Of a DNA stretch of 64,000 nucleotides, positions 36,101 through 39,637 are shown one piece after another. This stretch comes from Chitinophagaceae bacterium (GTDB lineage Bacteria > Bacteroidota > Bacteroidia > Chitinophagales > Chitinophagaceae). Position 1 is the first letter of the stretch; every line of letters begins with the position of its first letter. Location: positions 124,001 to 188,000 of the forward strand of contig JADKJV010000005.1 of assembly GCA_016720825.1 (NCBI GenBank), read 5' to 3'. The position numbers were made by a program, and so were the translations under genes. Below the pieces are notes generated by a model, which was not told the origin of the DNA, ran no database searches, and saw nothing but the letters and a program-made list of their open reading frames with translations.

Positions 36101-39100
36101 GAAAGTACAGCCAGAACCAACTTCCGGACCATCGGTAAATGTTGCTGTCAAACCAGTTGAACAGTTATCAGTTACACTCGCAGTTCCAAATGCAGCTGTA
36201 ATCGCAGCAGCAGTAGGATTACACCCAACAGGCGTTGAAGCGCTTACTGTAATAACGGGAACCTGTGTATCCCTGGTGAAATTAAGCGTGCGTGTTGCCG
36301 TAGTGAAATTCCCGCAAATGTCCGTTGATGTCCATGTCCTGGTAATTGAATACGAACAACCACTTCCTGTTTCTGCAGATGTGGTAAATGTGGTTGTAAT
36401 CGAACCCGTACAATTATCCGTTACTGTTGGTGTACCAAATGCTGTATTCAACTGGGCTGTTGTAGGATTACACGGCACCGTACCTGCCGCCGGCAATGTG
36501 ATCACAGGCGCAATGAGGTCTTTTTTATAAAAAATAGTCAAAGGAGTTGGACCAACTGTATTGCCACAACCATCCGTTACAGTCCAGCTCCTTCTTACAA
36601 AATAAATACAATTCCCAACAAACGTTTCCCCAACATCCGTAGTTGTAATAGTTAAACCTGACGGGCAGTTATCCGAAATAACCGTTGTCGCAAATATCGC
36701 TTCAAGCGTAGCTGCAGTTGGATTACATAACCCGGCAGGCGATGTACCTATAGTGATTGTCGGCGAAATAATATCCGTAACAGTATATGTCTGGTTACAG
36801 GTACTGCTGCAATTCTGCGCGTTAGTAATAGTAACAAATAATGTATATGACCCGCAACCGGCTTTCACTTTTACAGTTTGCCCATTCGACGCACCAACAA
36901 TTGTACCTGCCCCGGTTATTGTCCAGTTATAAATCGTCATAGAAGCTGGTGCAGAATAGGTATTTGTATCGCCCGGACAAGTGCTGGTTGTACCAGAAAT
37001 AGAACAAACAGGCAAGGCATTCACGAAAACCGCGGGTGTAGTAGCTGCACAATTCGGTGCCGTACTGCTCGTAAAAGTAAAAGTAGCAACACCAACACTT
37101 ACACCGGTTACAAGACCTGTTGCTGAAACAGTGGCAAATCCGGGGTTACTGCTCACCCAGGTACCTCCCGAATTGGGCGTTAACTGGGTAGTACCACCAA
37201 TACAAATAGATGAAGCACCAATAATACCGACAGCAGGCTTTGGTGTAATCGTAACCGCTGCCGTAGTAGCTGAACAGTTAGGTGCAGTACCACTGGTAAA
37301 TGTAAACGTTACAGATCCGCCCAACACACCAGTAACCACACCGCCATTTGTAACTGTAGCAACTGCAGGATTACTGCTCACCCAGGTACCACCTGTTGTG
37401 GGCGATAATGTTGTAGTAGATCCCACACAAATATTTGTAGCCCCCGTAATACCAACAACCGGCGCGGCACTCACCGTAACCGCAGCAGTAGTGGCAGAAC
37501 AGTTAGGTGCCGTACTGCTGGTAAATGTAAAAGTAGCTGTGCCTGCAGAAATACCAGTTACCAAACCGGCATTGTTAACCGTGGCAACTGCCGGATTACT
37601 GCTCACCCATGTTCCGCCGGAACCAGGTGTTACTGTAGTTGTGGATCCCACACATACAGTGGCACTGGTAAGATTCACAGCTGGAAGGGCCGTTACTGTT
37701 ACCGCTAAAGTTGTTGCCGTACTGGTACCGCAACTGTATGTAGCCGTAACAGAAATATTCCCGTTCTGGCCGGCACCACCGCCAGTTACATTAATTGAAA
37801 CCGTACCCTGTCCCGATACAATAGTCCATCCTGCAGGAACAGCCCAGGTATAACTGGTTGCACCCGGCATGGCTGTAATACTGTAAACAAGACCTGTTGC
37901 GCCAACACAAATATCAGCCTGCCCCGAAATGGCTCCGGGCGGAGTAGCGGTGTTCACCACAATAGCTGTTACAGCCGTACGCGGACTTTCACATCCGGAA
38001 GTAGTACAGGAAACATAATACGTTGTAGTAGCAGAAATAGAAGGTGTGGTAAAATTGGCACCGGTTCCAAGGAATGAACCTGCGAATAATGTACTGTACC
38101 AGTTCAGCGTTCCTCCGGCACAACCGGAAGCAGATAACGCAACGGTACCTGTTCCGCATCTTACACCACCCACACCCGTTGGGGCTGTGTTCGGCGCTCC
38201 TGTTACAATCAGGTCTACAATATCGCTATATGAACTGCAACCATTTGAGGTAACGCGGAGACGAAAATAATAATGGCCCGGAACGGCAGAAAATGAACCA
38301 ACATAAAACTGGACACCTGCATAGGGATCAACAGTCCATGGACCAGCCGCACTTACATCTGAATACTCCCACTGATAAGTGGGCGATGTACAGTTATTAC
38401 AACTCCAGATATCAATATCATCCTGCCCGCCACCACCGATATTACCACAAACAGTAATGGTTTGTGTGTTTTGGTCAGACCCCTGGTCAAAAGAAATATT
38501 CACTGAAGGCTGGACCGCTAATGATGTAGTAGTGCTTGAAGTTGCAGTACATCCATTTGCATCGGTAACTGTCAGAATATAAGCCCCCGCATTAACAGCA
38601 GCGAAATTGGTGACTGAAGGATTTTGTGAAGTTGAAGTAAAGGCATTCGGCCCGGTCCAGCTGTAAGTATAAGGTGCAAGACCTCCTGATGCGGCTCCTG
38701 TTAAATTTAAAGTGGAACCAGAACATACAGGACTGTTTGAAGATGGAATAGAAGTAAGAGCACTTAAACATGTTTTTTGACTCGGATTGGCTAAACCAGC
38801 CGACAAGGTATTTGTAGTTACATAGTTACCGGCAGCATTCAAATACATTCCCCTGAAATTCCCCCCACCTGAAGAAGCATAAGGCCCTATTGTTGGTGCA
38901 ACTGATCCCGGATTGGGTATATTACTAAAGCCCTGAGTGTTACCAGAAGCATTACAAGTAGTATAAGCGCTAAGCGGATATGACCCTGTATTATTCCCAC
39001 TTCCATAAGCTGCTCTTGAAATAACTGTTCCAGCACTATTCAACAAAGAAACCTGGCCGCCCTGATCTGGTAATAATCCTGCTGACACGTTTTGTAAAAT

Positions 39101-39637
39101 GTAGACTGCATTATTTGTAATGGCCACTGTACCTAGATTCAAAACTGGTGTTCCTGTGCCATTGTAAGAAGACATTGCACCACCATTAGTATAACCGGTT
39201 CCACCTGTCGTTCCACCTGCACCAGCGACTCCTCCAATAATTAGATACCCACAAGCGGCAATTGAAGTACCATTTGGAATCTTAACGGTCCACCCTGTCG
39301 CATTTGATGCTGTTGTGCTGCTGAATACGAGTGTATAACAACTCAGACTTACAGAACAGTTACCGGGATTAAACAATTCAATAAATTCTCCCCCTGTTCC
39401 ATTATTTGACGTTGGCGCTATCCCTAACTCATTAATCACAACTTGTGACTTTCCACCCAAAGCAAATACTACTGAAAAAATAATTGGAAGTATAACCCTT
39501 CTGAATACAGCCGGGAATTTATATGCTGGCTTTGCGCAAGAGTTTCGAATCTCGTTTGCACACGGGGGTAGTATAAGGTTAGTATGGCTTGCTCTGCTTT
39601 TCACTGAGTAATCTCCTCTCTGTTTCATAAAGTACAT
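11555..39637 (-). CDS. Giant repetitive T9SS type B (CHU_C-tailed) adhesin-like protein, reconstructed across many frameshifts
   Basis: Read from 39637 to 11555 the domains follow one another as a single ~28.1-kb gene of about 9,360 codons. In order they are: an extended N-region with a transmembrane signal (VILPIIFSVVFALGG, then KSQ); a lamin-tail domain (VVINELGIAP, GEFIELFNPG); PKD/Ig-like domains; BIG2-like modules (GGTWVSSNPAVATV); two diverged and about 26 near-identical 83-residue HYR-like repeats; about 100 copies of a 53-residue repeat (VCANQLPYIW(N/H)GNPYS...GGCDT); diverged Ig-like domains; and a type B sorting domain (FVPKAWTPNNDGHNDKL, FRIYNRWGQLVYE, GWDGIFKG, TYTW). Family knowledge: this tail directs secretion by T9SS, and the protein pairs with the PorP/SprF gene 11 bp downstream. 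Adhesion or gliding is inferred from the SprB analogy. The gene is broken into about 20 ORFs by indels; it could be a true pseudogene, but the intact domain order and absence of substitution-type stops favour assembly error. Confidence 0.75.
13040..13720 (-). repeat. Zone of four nearly identical 159-bp units (SVAG type)
   Basis: Landmark GTTACACTTGTGGGCAGCG recurs at about 13201, 13361, 13520 and 13679, a 159-bp period. The encoded unit carries SVAGTYLDTIPG(P/V)(V/P)GGCDT, a private variant not seen elsewhere in the array, so this block expanded locally at the C-terminal end. Confidence 0.85.
15239..15952 (-). CDS. Repeat-only ORF of the giant protein (about four units)
   Basis: This 237-residue piece has alternating H-type (IWHGNPYSLAG / SIAG) and N-type (IWNGNPYSLGG) 53-residue units. 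Short deletions lie at both ends: about 15,195-15,300 (the IWNG unit is shortened) and 15,915-15,960, where VATLNL is scrambled to AAAIQCNLP. Confidence 0.6.
   Translation of the reverse strand: MLTLAAAIQCNLPVVTSLLTDTTNATVCANQLPYIWHGNPYSLAGTYTDTLINTSGGCDTAAVLNLTINPLLTSTTNAQVCTNQLPYIWNGNPYSLGGTYVDTLLSTTGGCDTVATLNLVVTSLLTDTTNATVCANQLPYIWHGNPYSIAGTYTDTLINTSGGCDTAAVLNLTINPLLNSTTNAQVCTNQLPYIWNGNPYSLGGTYVDTLLSTTGGCDTAAANLTINPLLTSDQRPV
15973..18096 (-). CDS. Repeat-only ORF of the giant protein (about 13 units)
   Basis: This 707-residue open stretch holds strictly alternating H and N units (318-bp dimer). Most dimers use the linker LNLVVTSLLTDTTNA; at least two use LNLVISALIADTTNA, showing two sublineages within the array. 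The stretch is uninterrupted over 2.1 kb, which argues that the array is under coding constraint. Confidence 0.65.
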   Translation of the reverse strand: MPVCANQLPYIWHGNPYSIAGTYSDTLINTSGGCDTAAVLNLTINPLLTSTTNAQVCTNQLPYIWNGNLYSLGGTYVDTLLSTTGGCDTVATLNLVISALIADTTNAVVCANQLPYLWHGNPYSIAGTYNDTLINTSGGCDTAAVLNLTINPLLTSTTNAQVCTNQLPYIWNGNPYSLGGTYVDTLLSTTGGCDTVATLNLVITSLLTDTTNAVVCANQLPYIWHGNPYSIAGTYTDTLINTSGGCDTAAVLNLTINPLLTSTTNAQVCTNQLPYIWNGNPYSLGGTYVDTLLSTTGGCDTVATLNLIVTSLLNDTTNAAVCANQLPYIWHGNPYSIAGTYTDTLINTSGGCDTAAVLNLTINPLLTSTTNAQVCTNQLPYIWNGNPYSLGGTYVDTLLSTTGGCDTVATLNLVVTSLLTDTTNAAVCANQLPYIWHGNPYSIAGTYTDTLINTSGGCDTAAVLNLTINPLLTSTTNAQVCTNQLPYIWNGNPYSLGGTYVDTLLSTTGGCDTVATLNLVVTSLLTDTTNAVVCANQLPYIWHGNPYSIAGTYTDTLINTSGGCDTAAVLNLTINPLLTSTTNAQVCTNQLPYIWNGNPYSLGGTYVDTLLSTTGGCDTVATLNLVITSLLTDTTNAVVCANQLPYIWHGNPYSIAGTYTDTLINTSGGCDTAAVLNLSINPLLTSTTNAQFVLTNCHIYGTAIHIL
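18097..18600 (-). other. Degraded stretch of the repeat array
   Basis: Repeat units can still be followed (GTTCAGAAC, GATTACC, GCAACTG landmarks), but many small deletions remove bases every 10-40 nt, so no frame stays open for more than ~90 codons. Neighbouring units on both sides are nearly perfect. This is the worst of the degraded patches; others are at about 23,280-23,820, 25,125-25,210 and 26,560-27,080. Confidence 0.7.
18584..18907 (-). CDS. Repeat-only ORF of the giant protein (about two units)
   Basis: This 107-residue piece has one full H unit and parts of two N units. An extra T near 18,660 (CATTTGG instead of CATTGG) shifts the frame at its 3' end. Confidence 0.45.
   Translation of the reverse strand: MLIHCSGPGGCDTVATLNLVVTSLLTDTTNAAVCANQLPYIWHGNPYSIAGTYTDTLINTSGGCDTAAVLNLTINPLLTSTTKCPGLHEPTAIYLERQSIFFRRNLC
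18828..19214 (-). CDS. Repeat-only ORF of the giant protein (about two and a half units)
   Basis: This 128-residue piece has one complete H unit and one N unit with an aberrant GNPYHQAGTY in place of GNPYSLGGTY. It loses frame at about 18,885-18,895, where GTAGTGCT is reduced to GTCCT. Confidence 0.45.
   Translation of the reverse strand: MLSTTGGCDTVTTLNLVVASLLTDTTNAVVCANQLPYIWHGNPYSIAGTYTDTLINTSGGCDTAAVLNLTINPLLTSTTNAQVCTNQLPYIWNGNPYHQAGTYVDTLLRTWWLRYCCNAEPGCYQSAD
19489..20088 (-). CDS. Repeat-only ORF of the giant protein (about four units)
   Basis: This 199-residue piece alternates H and N units. One unit reads AQGCTNQ instead of AQVCTNQ because of a local base change or indel near 19,917. 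Frame is lost at about 19,393 (a missing base in GTACCCGAATGC) and 20,038 (an extra A). Confidence 0.5.
   Translation of the reverse strand: MLWYARTSCHTSGTVTRYSIAGTYTDTLINTSGGCDTAAVLNLTINPLLTSTTNAQGCTNQLPYIWNGNPYSLGGTYVDTLLSTTGGCDTVATLNLVVTSLLTDTTNAVVCANQLPYIWHGNPYSLAGTYTDTLVNTSGGCDTAAVLNLTINPLLTSTTNAQVCTNQLPYIWNGNPYSLGGTYVDTLPSTTGGCDTVAT
20507..21181 (-). CDS. Repeat-only ORF of the giant protein (about four units)
   Basis: This 224-residue piece contains N, H (with the LWHG variant), N and H units. Its last 15 residues are out of frame because of extra bases at 20,549-20,565 (GGTTTCGTACAAACATAGGG against GGTTCGTACAAACCTGGG in neighbours). Confidence 0.5.
   Translation of the reverse strand: MPYIWNGNPYSLGGTYVDTLLSTTGGCDTVATLNLVVTSLLTDTTNAAVCANQLPYLWHGNPYSIAGIYTDTLINTSGGCDTAAVLNLTINPLLTSTTNAQVCTNQLPYIWNGNPYSLGGTYVDTLLSTTGGCDTVTTLNLVVTSLLTDTTNAVVCANQLPYIWHGNPYSIAGTYTDTLINTSGGCDTAAVLNLTINPLLTSTTNALCLYETSCLISGTVILIL
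21694..23241 (-). CDS. Repeat-only ORF of the giant protein (about ten units)
   Basis: This 515-residue open stretch has ten units in alternating H/N order, mostly joined by LNLVISALIADTTNA, the linker type dominant in the N-terminal half of the dimer zone. One unit carries a clean in-frame 9-bp deletion (GNPYSLTYVD, near 22,410), so not all length changes are frame-breaking. Confidence 0.65.
   Translation of the reverse strand: MPYIWHGNPYSIAGTYTDTLINTSGGCDTAAVLNLSINPLLTSTTNAQVCTNQLPYIWNGNPYSLGGTYVDTLLSTTGGCDTVATLNLVISALIADTTNAVVCANQLPYIWHGNPYSIAGTYTDTLINTSGGCDTAAVLNLTINPLLTSTTNAQVCTNQLPYIWNGNPYSLGGTYVDTLLSTTGGCDTVATLNLVISALIADTTYAAVCANQLPYIWHGNPYSIAGTYTDTLFNTSGGCDTAAVLNLTINPLLTSTTNAQVCTNQLPYIWNGNPYSLTYVDTLLSTTGGCDTVATLNLVVTSLLTDTTNAEVCANQLPYLWHGNPYSIAGTYTDTLINTSGGCDTAAVLNLTINPLLTSTTNAQVCTNQLPYIWNGNPYSLGGTYVDTLLSTTGGCDTVATLNLVISALIADTTNAVVCANQLPYIWHGNPYSIAGTYTDTLINTSGGCDTAAVLNLTINPLLTSTTNAQVCTNQLPYIWNGNPYSLGGTYVDTLLSTTGGCDTVATLNLIMPVC
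23818..24495 (-). CDS. Repeat-only ORF of the giant protein (about four units)
   Basis: This 225-residue piece has four alternating units with the ALIADTTYAAVC and ALIADTTNAVVC linker variants. It is flanked by the degraded patch 23,280-23,820 and by a missing-base site near 24,488 (ACACCCTGGC for ACACACCTGGGC). Confidence 0.55.
   Translation of the reverse strand: MPGCTNQLPYIWNGNPYSLGGTYVDTLLSTTGGCDTVATLNLVISALIADTTYAAVCANQLPYIWHGNPYSIAGTYTDTLFNTSGGCDTAAVLNLTINPLFTSTTNAQVCTNQLPYIWNGNPYSLGGTYVDTLLSTTGGCDTVATLNLVISALIADTTNAVVCANQLPYIWHGNPYSIAGTYTDTLVNTSGGCDTAAVLNLTINPLLTSTTNASLYEPVALYLEW
25198..26271 (-). CDS. Repeat-only ORF of the giant protein (seven units)
   Basis: This 357-residue open stretch has seven alternating units. 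Two consecutive H units share the private variant NTSGACDTAAV (GCC for GGC-type codon), evidence for recent duplication of a 318-bp dimer. Confidence 0.6.
   Translation of the reverse strand: MPVCANQLPYIWNGNPYSLGGTYVDTLLSTTGGCDTVATLNLVISALIADTTNAAVCANQLPYIWHGNPYSIAGTYTDTLINTSGACDTAAVLNLTINPLLTSTTNAQVCTNQLPYIWNGNPYSLGGTYVDTLLSTTGGCDTVATLNLVISALITDTTNAVVCANQLPYIWHGNPYSIAGTYTDTLINTSGACDTAAVLNLTINPLLTSTTNAQVCTNQLPYIWNGNPYSLGGTYVDTLLSTTGGCDTVATLNLVISALIADTTNAVVCANQLPYIWHGNPYSIAGTYTDTLFNTSGGCDTAAVLNLTINPLFTSTTNAQVCTNQLPYIWNGNPYSLGGTYFDTLLSTTGGCDTVLR
26600..29300 (-). repeat. Monomer zone of the 53-residue array (159-bp unit)
   Basis: There are about 17 units of one type (LFTSTTNATVCANQLPYIWHGNPY(SL/GS)AGTYVDTLLSTTGG) without the N/H alternation. 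This is the N-terminal end of the array, directly after the HYR block. Confidence 0.8.
27074..27910 (-). CDS. Repeat-only ORF of the giant protein (five units, monomer zone)
   Basis: This 278-residue piece has five units that do not follow the H/N dimer order. They mostly use PYGSAGTYVDTLLSTTGGCDTVATLNL and LFTSTTNA linkers. It belongs to the N-terminal part of the array, where the period is a single 159-bp unit. Confidence 0.6.
   Translation of the reverse strand: MRYGRYPEPRNYAAVHEHDKCNSCANQLPHIWYGNPYGSAGTYVDTLLSTTGGCDTVATLNLAITPLFTSTTNATVCANQLPYIWNGNPYGSAGTYVDTLLSTTGGCDTVATLNLAITPLFTITTSATLCANQLPYIWHGNPYGSAGTYVDTLLSTTGGCDTVATLNLTINPLFTSTTNAAVCANQLPYIWHGNPYGSAGTYVDTLLSTTGGCDTVATLNLTISPLFTSTTNATVCANQLPYIWNGNPYSLGGTYVDTLLSTTGGCDTVATLNLVISP
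28034..30658 (-). CDS. Central ORF of the giant protein: last HYR-like repeats, transition domains and first 53-residue units
   Basis: This 874-residue ORF contains the last three 83-residue HYR-like repeats, one of which is scrambled at about 30,290-30,360. Next come two different HYR/Ig modules (DTTINCTASPVFPTAIVTD and CPPAQVFCPSPLNTYTIPLL) and the first eight 53-residue units, starting with the diverged NVSVCANQLPYVWHGTPYSS. It shows directly that the HYR block and the 53-residue array are in the same protein. Frame is lost at 28,030-28,045 (GGGTTATTGTACC for GGGTTGATTGTAAG). Confidence 0.75.
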   Translation of the reverse strand: MVPEVGSGCSFSVTRTWTVTDACGNIGTTTQTITFTRDTQAPVITVTPSTPVGCNPTAAAITAAFGTASVTDNCSTGLTATFTDGPEVGSGCTFSLTRTDVTTPGNIGTLLKDHIYKGYPGPVITVTASTPVGCNPAAAAITTAFGTASVTDNCSTGLTATFTDGPEVGSGCSFSVTRTWTVTDACGNIGTASQTITFTRDAQAPVITVTPSSLVGCNPTAAAITAAFGTASVTDNCSTGLTATFTDGPEVGSGCSFSVTRTWTVTDACGNVGAAIQTITFTRDTQAPMISGIGADTTINCTASPVFPTAIVTDLCDASPVVVFSDVTTPGTCPGTYIITRTWTATDACGNISTAAKTITVSDNQPPVIVCPPAQVFCPSPLNTYTIPLLTVSDACSGVMTVLYTITGATTGGGTGVNASGVYNIGVSTITWQVTDSCGNTATCSTLVTINSLIHDTTNVSVCANQLPYVWHGTPYSSAGTYNITLVSTTGGCDTLATLNLSINPLFTSTTNAIVCANQLPYIWHGNPYSLAGTYIDTLLSTTGGCDTVATLNLAITPLFTSTTNVTVCANQLPYIWHGNPYGSAGTYIDTLLSTTGGCDTVATLNLTINPLFTSTTNAIVCANQLPYIWHGNPYSLAGTYVDTLLSTTGGCDTVATLNLTISPLFTSTTNATVCANQLPYIWHGNPYSLGGTYVDTLLSTTGGCDTVATLNLTINPLFTSTTNATVCANQLPYIWHGNPYGSAGTYVDTLLSTTGGCDTVATLNLTISPLFTSTTNATVCANQLPYIWHGNPYSLAGTYVDTLLSTTGGCDTVATLNLTINPLFTSTTNATVCANQLPYIWHGNPYSLAGTYVDTLVSTTGGCDTVATLNLVQ
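29800..36270 (-). repeat. Tandem array of about 26 near-identical 249-bp HYR-like units
   Basis: The unit of 83 codons begins near PVITVTPSTPVGCNP and ends at TFTRDTQA. Counting PVGCNP motifs through the three ORFs gives 26 copies, and the array length divided by 249 gives the same number. Two older, diverged copies (PAGLCNPTAATLEA, GTVPCNPTTAQLNT) lie just upstream in the protein at about 36,270-36,770. Differences between copies are few and mostly synonymous. Confidence 0.88.
30495..32627 (-). CDS. Internal ORF of the giant protein: eight HYR-like repeats
   Basis: This 710-residue ORF has eight 83-residue units (PVGCNPTAAAITAAFGTA, VTDNCSTG, GSGCSFSVTRTWTVTD, TFTRDTQAPVITV). The first ~20 and last ~50 residues are out-of-frame. 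The flanking breaks are a missing T near 32,561 (GTCTGGTAGC for GTCTGTGTAGC in other copies) and an extra G at 30,651-30,653. Confidence 0.72.
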   Translation of the reverse strand: MYFLGYKNMDCYRCLRKCWYSYQTITFTRDTQAPVITVTPSTPVGCNPTAAAITAAFGTASVTDNCSTGLTATFTDGPEVGSGCSFSLTRTWTVTDACGNIGTASQTITFTRDTQAPVITVTPSSPVGCNPTVAAITAAFGTASVTDNCSTGLSATFTDGPEVGSGCSFSVTRTWTVTDACGNIGSTTQTVTFTRDTQAPVITFTPSSPVGCNPTAAAITAAFGTASVTDNCSTGLIATFTDGSEVGSGCSFSVTRTWTVTDGCGNIGTTTQTITFTRDTQAPVITVAPSTPVGCNPTAAAITAAFGTASVTDNCSTGLTATFTDGPEVGSGCSFSVTRTWTVTDACGNIGTTTQTITFTRDTQAPVITVTPSSPVGCNPTAAAITAAFGTAGVTDNCSIGLTATFTDGPEVGSGCSFSLTRTWTVTDACGNIGTATQTITFTRDTQAPVITVTPSTPVGCNPTAAAITAAFGTASVTDNCSTGLTATFTDGPEVGSGCSFSLTRTWTVTDGCGNIGTASQTITFTRDTQVPVITVTPSSPVGCNPTAAAITAAFGTASVTDNCSTGLTATFTDGPEVGSGCSFSVTRTWTVTDACGNIGTTTQTITFTRDTQAPVITVTPSSPVGCNPTAAAITAAFGTASVTDNCSTGFTATFTDGPGSWFWLFFLCNKDMDCYRRLWQYWYNYSDNHIYKRYTSPGNYGYSFNACWM
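32522..39637 (-). CDS. N-terminal ORF of the giant protein: export signal, lamin-tail, Ig-like domains and 15 HYR-like repeats
   Basis: This 2,371-residue ORF has a ~50-residue basic/polar extension before the hydrophobic signal (residues ~48-62) and then a lamin-tail domain (~66-225). After that come PKD/SprB-like and Ig-like domains and three to four BIG2-like modules with TWVSSNPAVATV. Two diverged HYR units and 15 near-identical ones follow. Starts at Met1 (39637) or Met4 (39628) are both possible; no strong ribosome-binding site is visible. Each 83-residue HYR unit carries four cysteines (GCNP, DNCS, SGCS, ACGN). Long N-regions before the signal peptide are known in other very large Bacteroidota surface proteins. 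Confidence 0.82.
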   Translation of the reverse strand: MYFMKQRGDYSVKSRASHTNLILPPCANEIRNSCAKPAYKFPAVFRRVILPIIFSVVFALGGKSQVVINELGIAPTSNNGTGGEFIELFNPGNCSVSLSCYTLVFSSTTASNATGWTVKIPNGTSIAACGYLIIGGVAGAGGTTGGTGYTNGGAMSSYNGTGTPVLNLGTVAITNNAVYILQNVSAGLLPDQGGQVSLLNSAGTVISRAAYGSGNNTGSYPLSAYTTCNASGNTQGFSNIPNPGSVAPTIGPYASSGGGNFRGMYLNAAGNYVTTNTLSAGLANPSQKTCLSALTSIPSSNSPVCSGSTLNLTGAASGGLAPYTYSWTGPNAFTSTSQNPSVTNFAAVNAGAYILTVTDANGCTATSSTTTSLAVQPSVNISFDQGSDQNTQTITVCGNIGGGGQDDIDIWSCNNCTSPTYQWEYSDVSAAGPWTVDPYAGVQFYVGSFSAVPGHYYFRLRVTSNGCSSYSDIVDLIVTGAPNTAPTGVGGVRCGTGTVALSASGCAGGTLNWYSTLFAGSFLGTGANFTTPSISATTTYYVSCTTSGCESPRTAVTAIVVNTATPPGAISGQADICVGATGLVYSITAMPGATSYTWAVPAGWTIVSGQGTVSINVTGGGAGQNGNISVTATYSCGTSTATTLAVTVTALPAVNLTSATVCVGSTTTVTPGSGGTWVSSNPAVATVNNAGLVTGISAGTATFTFTSSTAPNCSATTAAVTVSAAPVVGITGATNICVGSTTTLSPTTGGTWVSSNPAVATVTNGGVVTGVLGGSVTFTFTSGTAPNCSATTAAVTITPKPAVGIIGASSICIGGTTQLTPNSGGTWVSSNPGFATVSATGLVTGVSVGVATFTFTSSTAPNCAATTPAVFVNALPVCSISGTTSTCPGDTNTYSAPASMTIYNWTITGAGTIVGASNGQTVKVKAGCGSYTLFVTITNAQNCSSTCNQTYTVTDIISPTITIGTSPAGLCNPTAATLEAIFATTVISDNCPSGLTITTTDVGETFVGNCIYFVRRSWTVTDGCGNTVGPTPLTIFYKKDLIAPVITLPAAGTVPCNPTTAQLNTAFGTPTVTDNCTGSITTTFTTSAETGSGCSYSITRTWTSTDICGNFTTATRTLNFTRDTQVPVITVSASTPVGCNPTAAAITAAFGTASVTDNCSTGLTATFTDGPEVGSGCTFSVTRTWTVTDACGNIGTTTQTITFTRDTQAPVITVTPSTPVGCNPTAAAITAAFGTASVTDNCSTGLIATFTDGPEVGSGCSFSVTRTWTVTDACGNIGTATQTVTFTRDTQAPVITVSPSSPVGCNPTAAAITAAFGTASVTDYCSTGLTATFTDGSEVGSGCSFSVTRTWTVTDACGNIGTATQTITFTRDTQAPVITVTPSTPVGCNPTAAAITAAFGTASVTDNCSTGLIATFTDGPEVGSGCSFSVTRTWTVTDACGNIGTTTQTVTFTRDTQVPVITVTPSSPVGCNPTAAAITAAFGTASVTDNCSTGLTATFTDGPEVGSGCSFSLTRTWTVTDGCGNIGTNTQTITFTRDTQVPVITVTPSTPVGCNPAAAAITAAFGTASVTDNCSTGLTASFTDGPEVGSGCSFSVTRTWTVTDACGNIGTNTQTITFTRDTQAPVITVTPSTPVGCNPTAAAITAAFGTASVTDNCSTGLTATFTDGPEVGSGCSFSLSRTWTITDACGNIGTATQTITFTRDTQAPVITVTASSPVGCNPTAAAITAAFGTASVTDNCSTGLTATFTDGPEVGSGCSFSVTRTWTVTDACGNIGTTTQTITFTRDTQASVITVTPSSPVGCNPTAAAITAAFGTASVTDNCSTGLTATFTDGPEVGSGCSFSLTRTWTVTDACGNIGTASQTITFTRDTQAPVITVTPSSPVGCNPTAAAITAAFGTASVTDNCSTGLTATFTDGSEVGSGCTFSLTRTWTVTDACGNVGTASQTITFTRDTQAPVITVTPSTPVGCNPTAAAITAAFGTASVTDNCSTGLSATFTDGPEVGSGCSFSVTRTWTVTDACGNIGTTTQTITFTRDTQAPVITVTPSTPVGCNPTAAAITAAFGTASVTDNCSTGLTATFTDGPEAGSGCSFSVTRTWTVTDACGNVGTSSQTITFTRDTQAPVITVTPSSPVGCNPTAAAITAAFGTAVTDNCSTGLTATFTDGPEVGSGCSFSLTRTWTVTDACGNIGTASQTITFTRDTQAPVITVTPSTPVGCNPTAAAITAAFGTASVTDNCSTGLTATFTDGPEVGSGCTFSVTRTWTVTDACGNVGTATQTITFTRDTQAPVITVTPSTPVGCNPTAAAITAAFGTASVTDNCSTGLTATFTDGPEVGSGCTFSVTRTWTVTDACGNVGTATRQSHLQEIHRLR

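Noticed and set aside
13040..36270. CRISPR-like periodic repeats
   Set aside because: The 159-, 318- and 249-bp periods are whole codon multiples, have no unique spacers and encode conserved protein repeats on the minus strand.
28289..37853. Many open plus-strand frames (60-290 codons) through the repeat region
   Set aside because: They repeat with the 249-bp period and are antisense shadows of the biased minus-strand codons; none has a signal, domain or ribosome-binding site.
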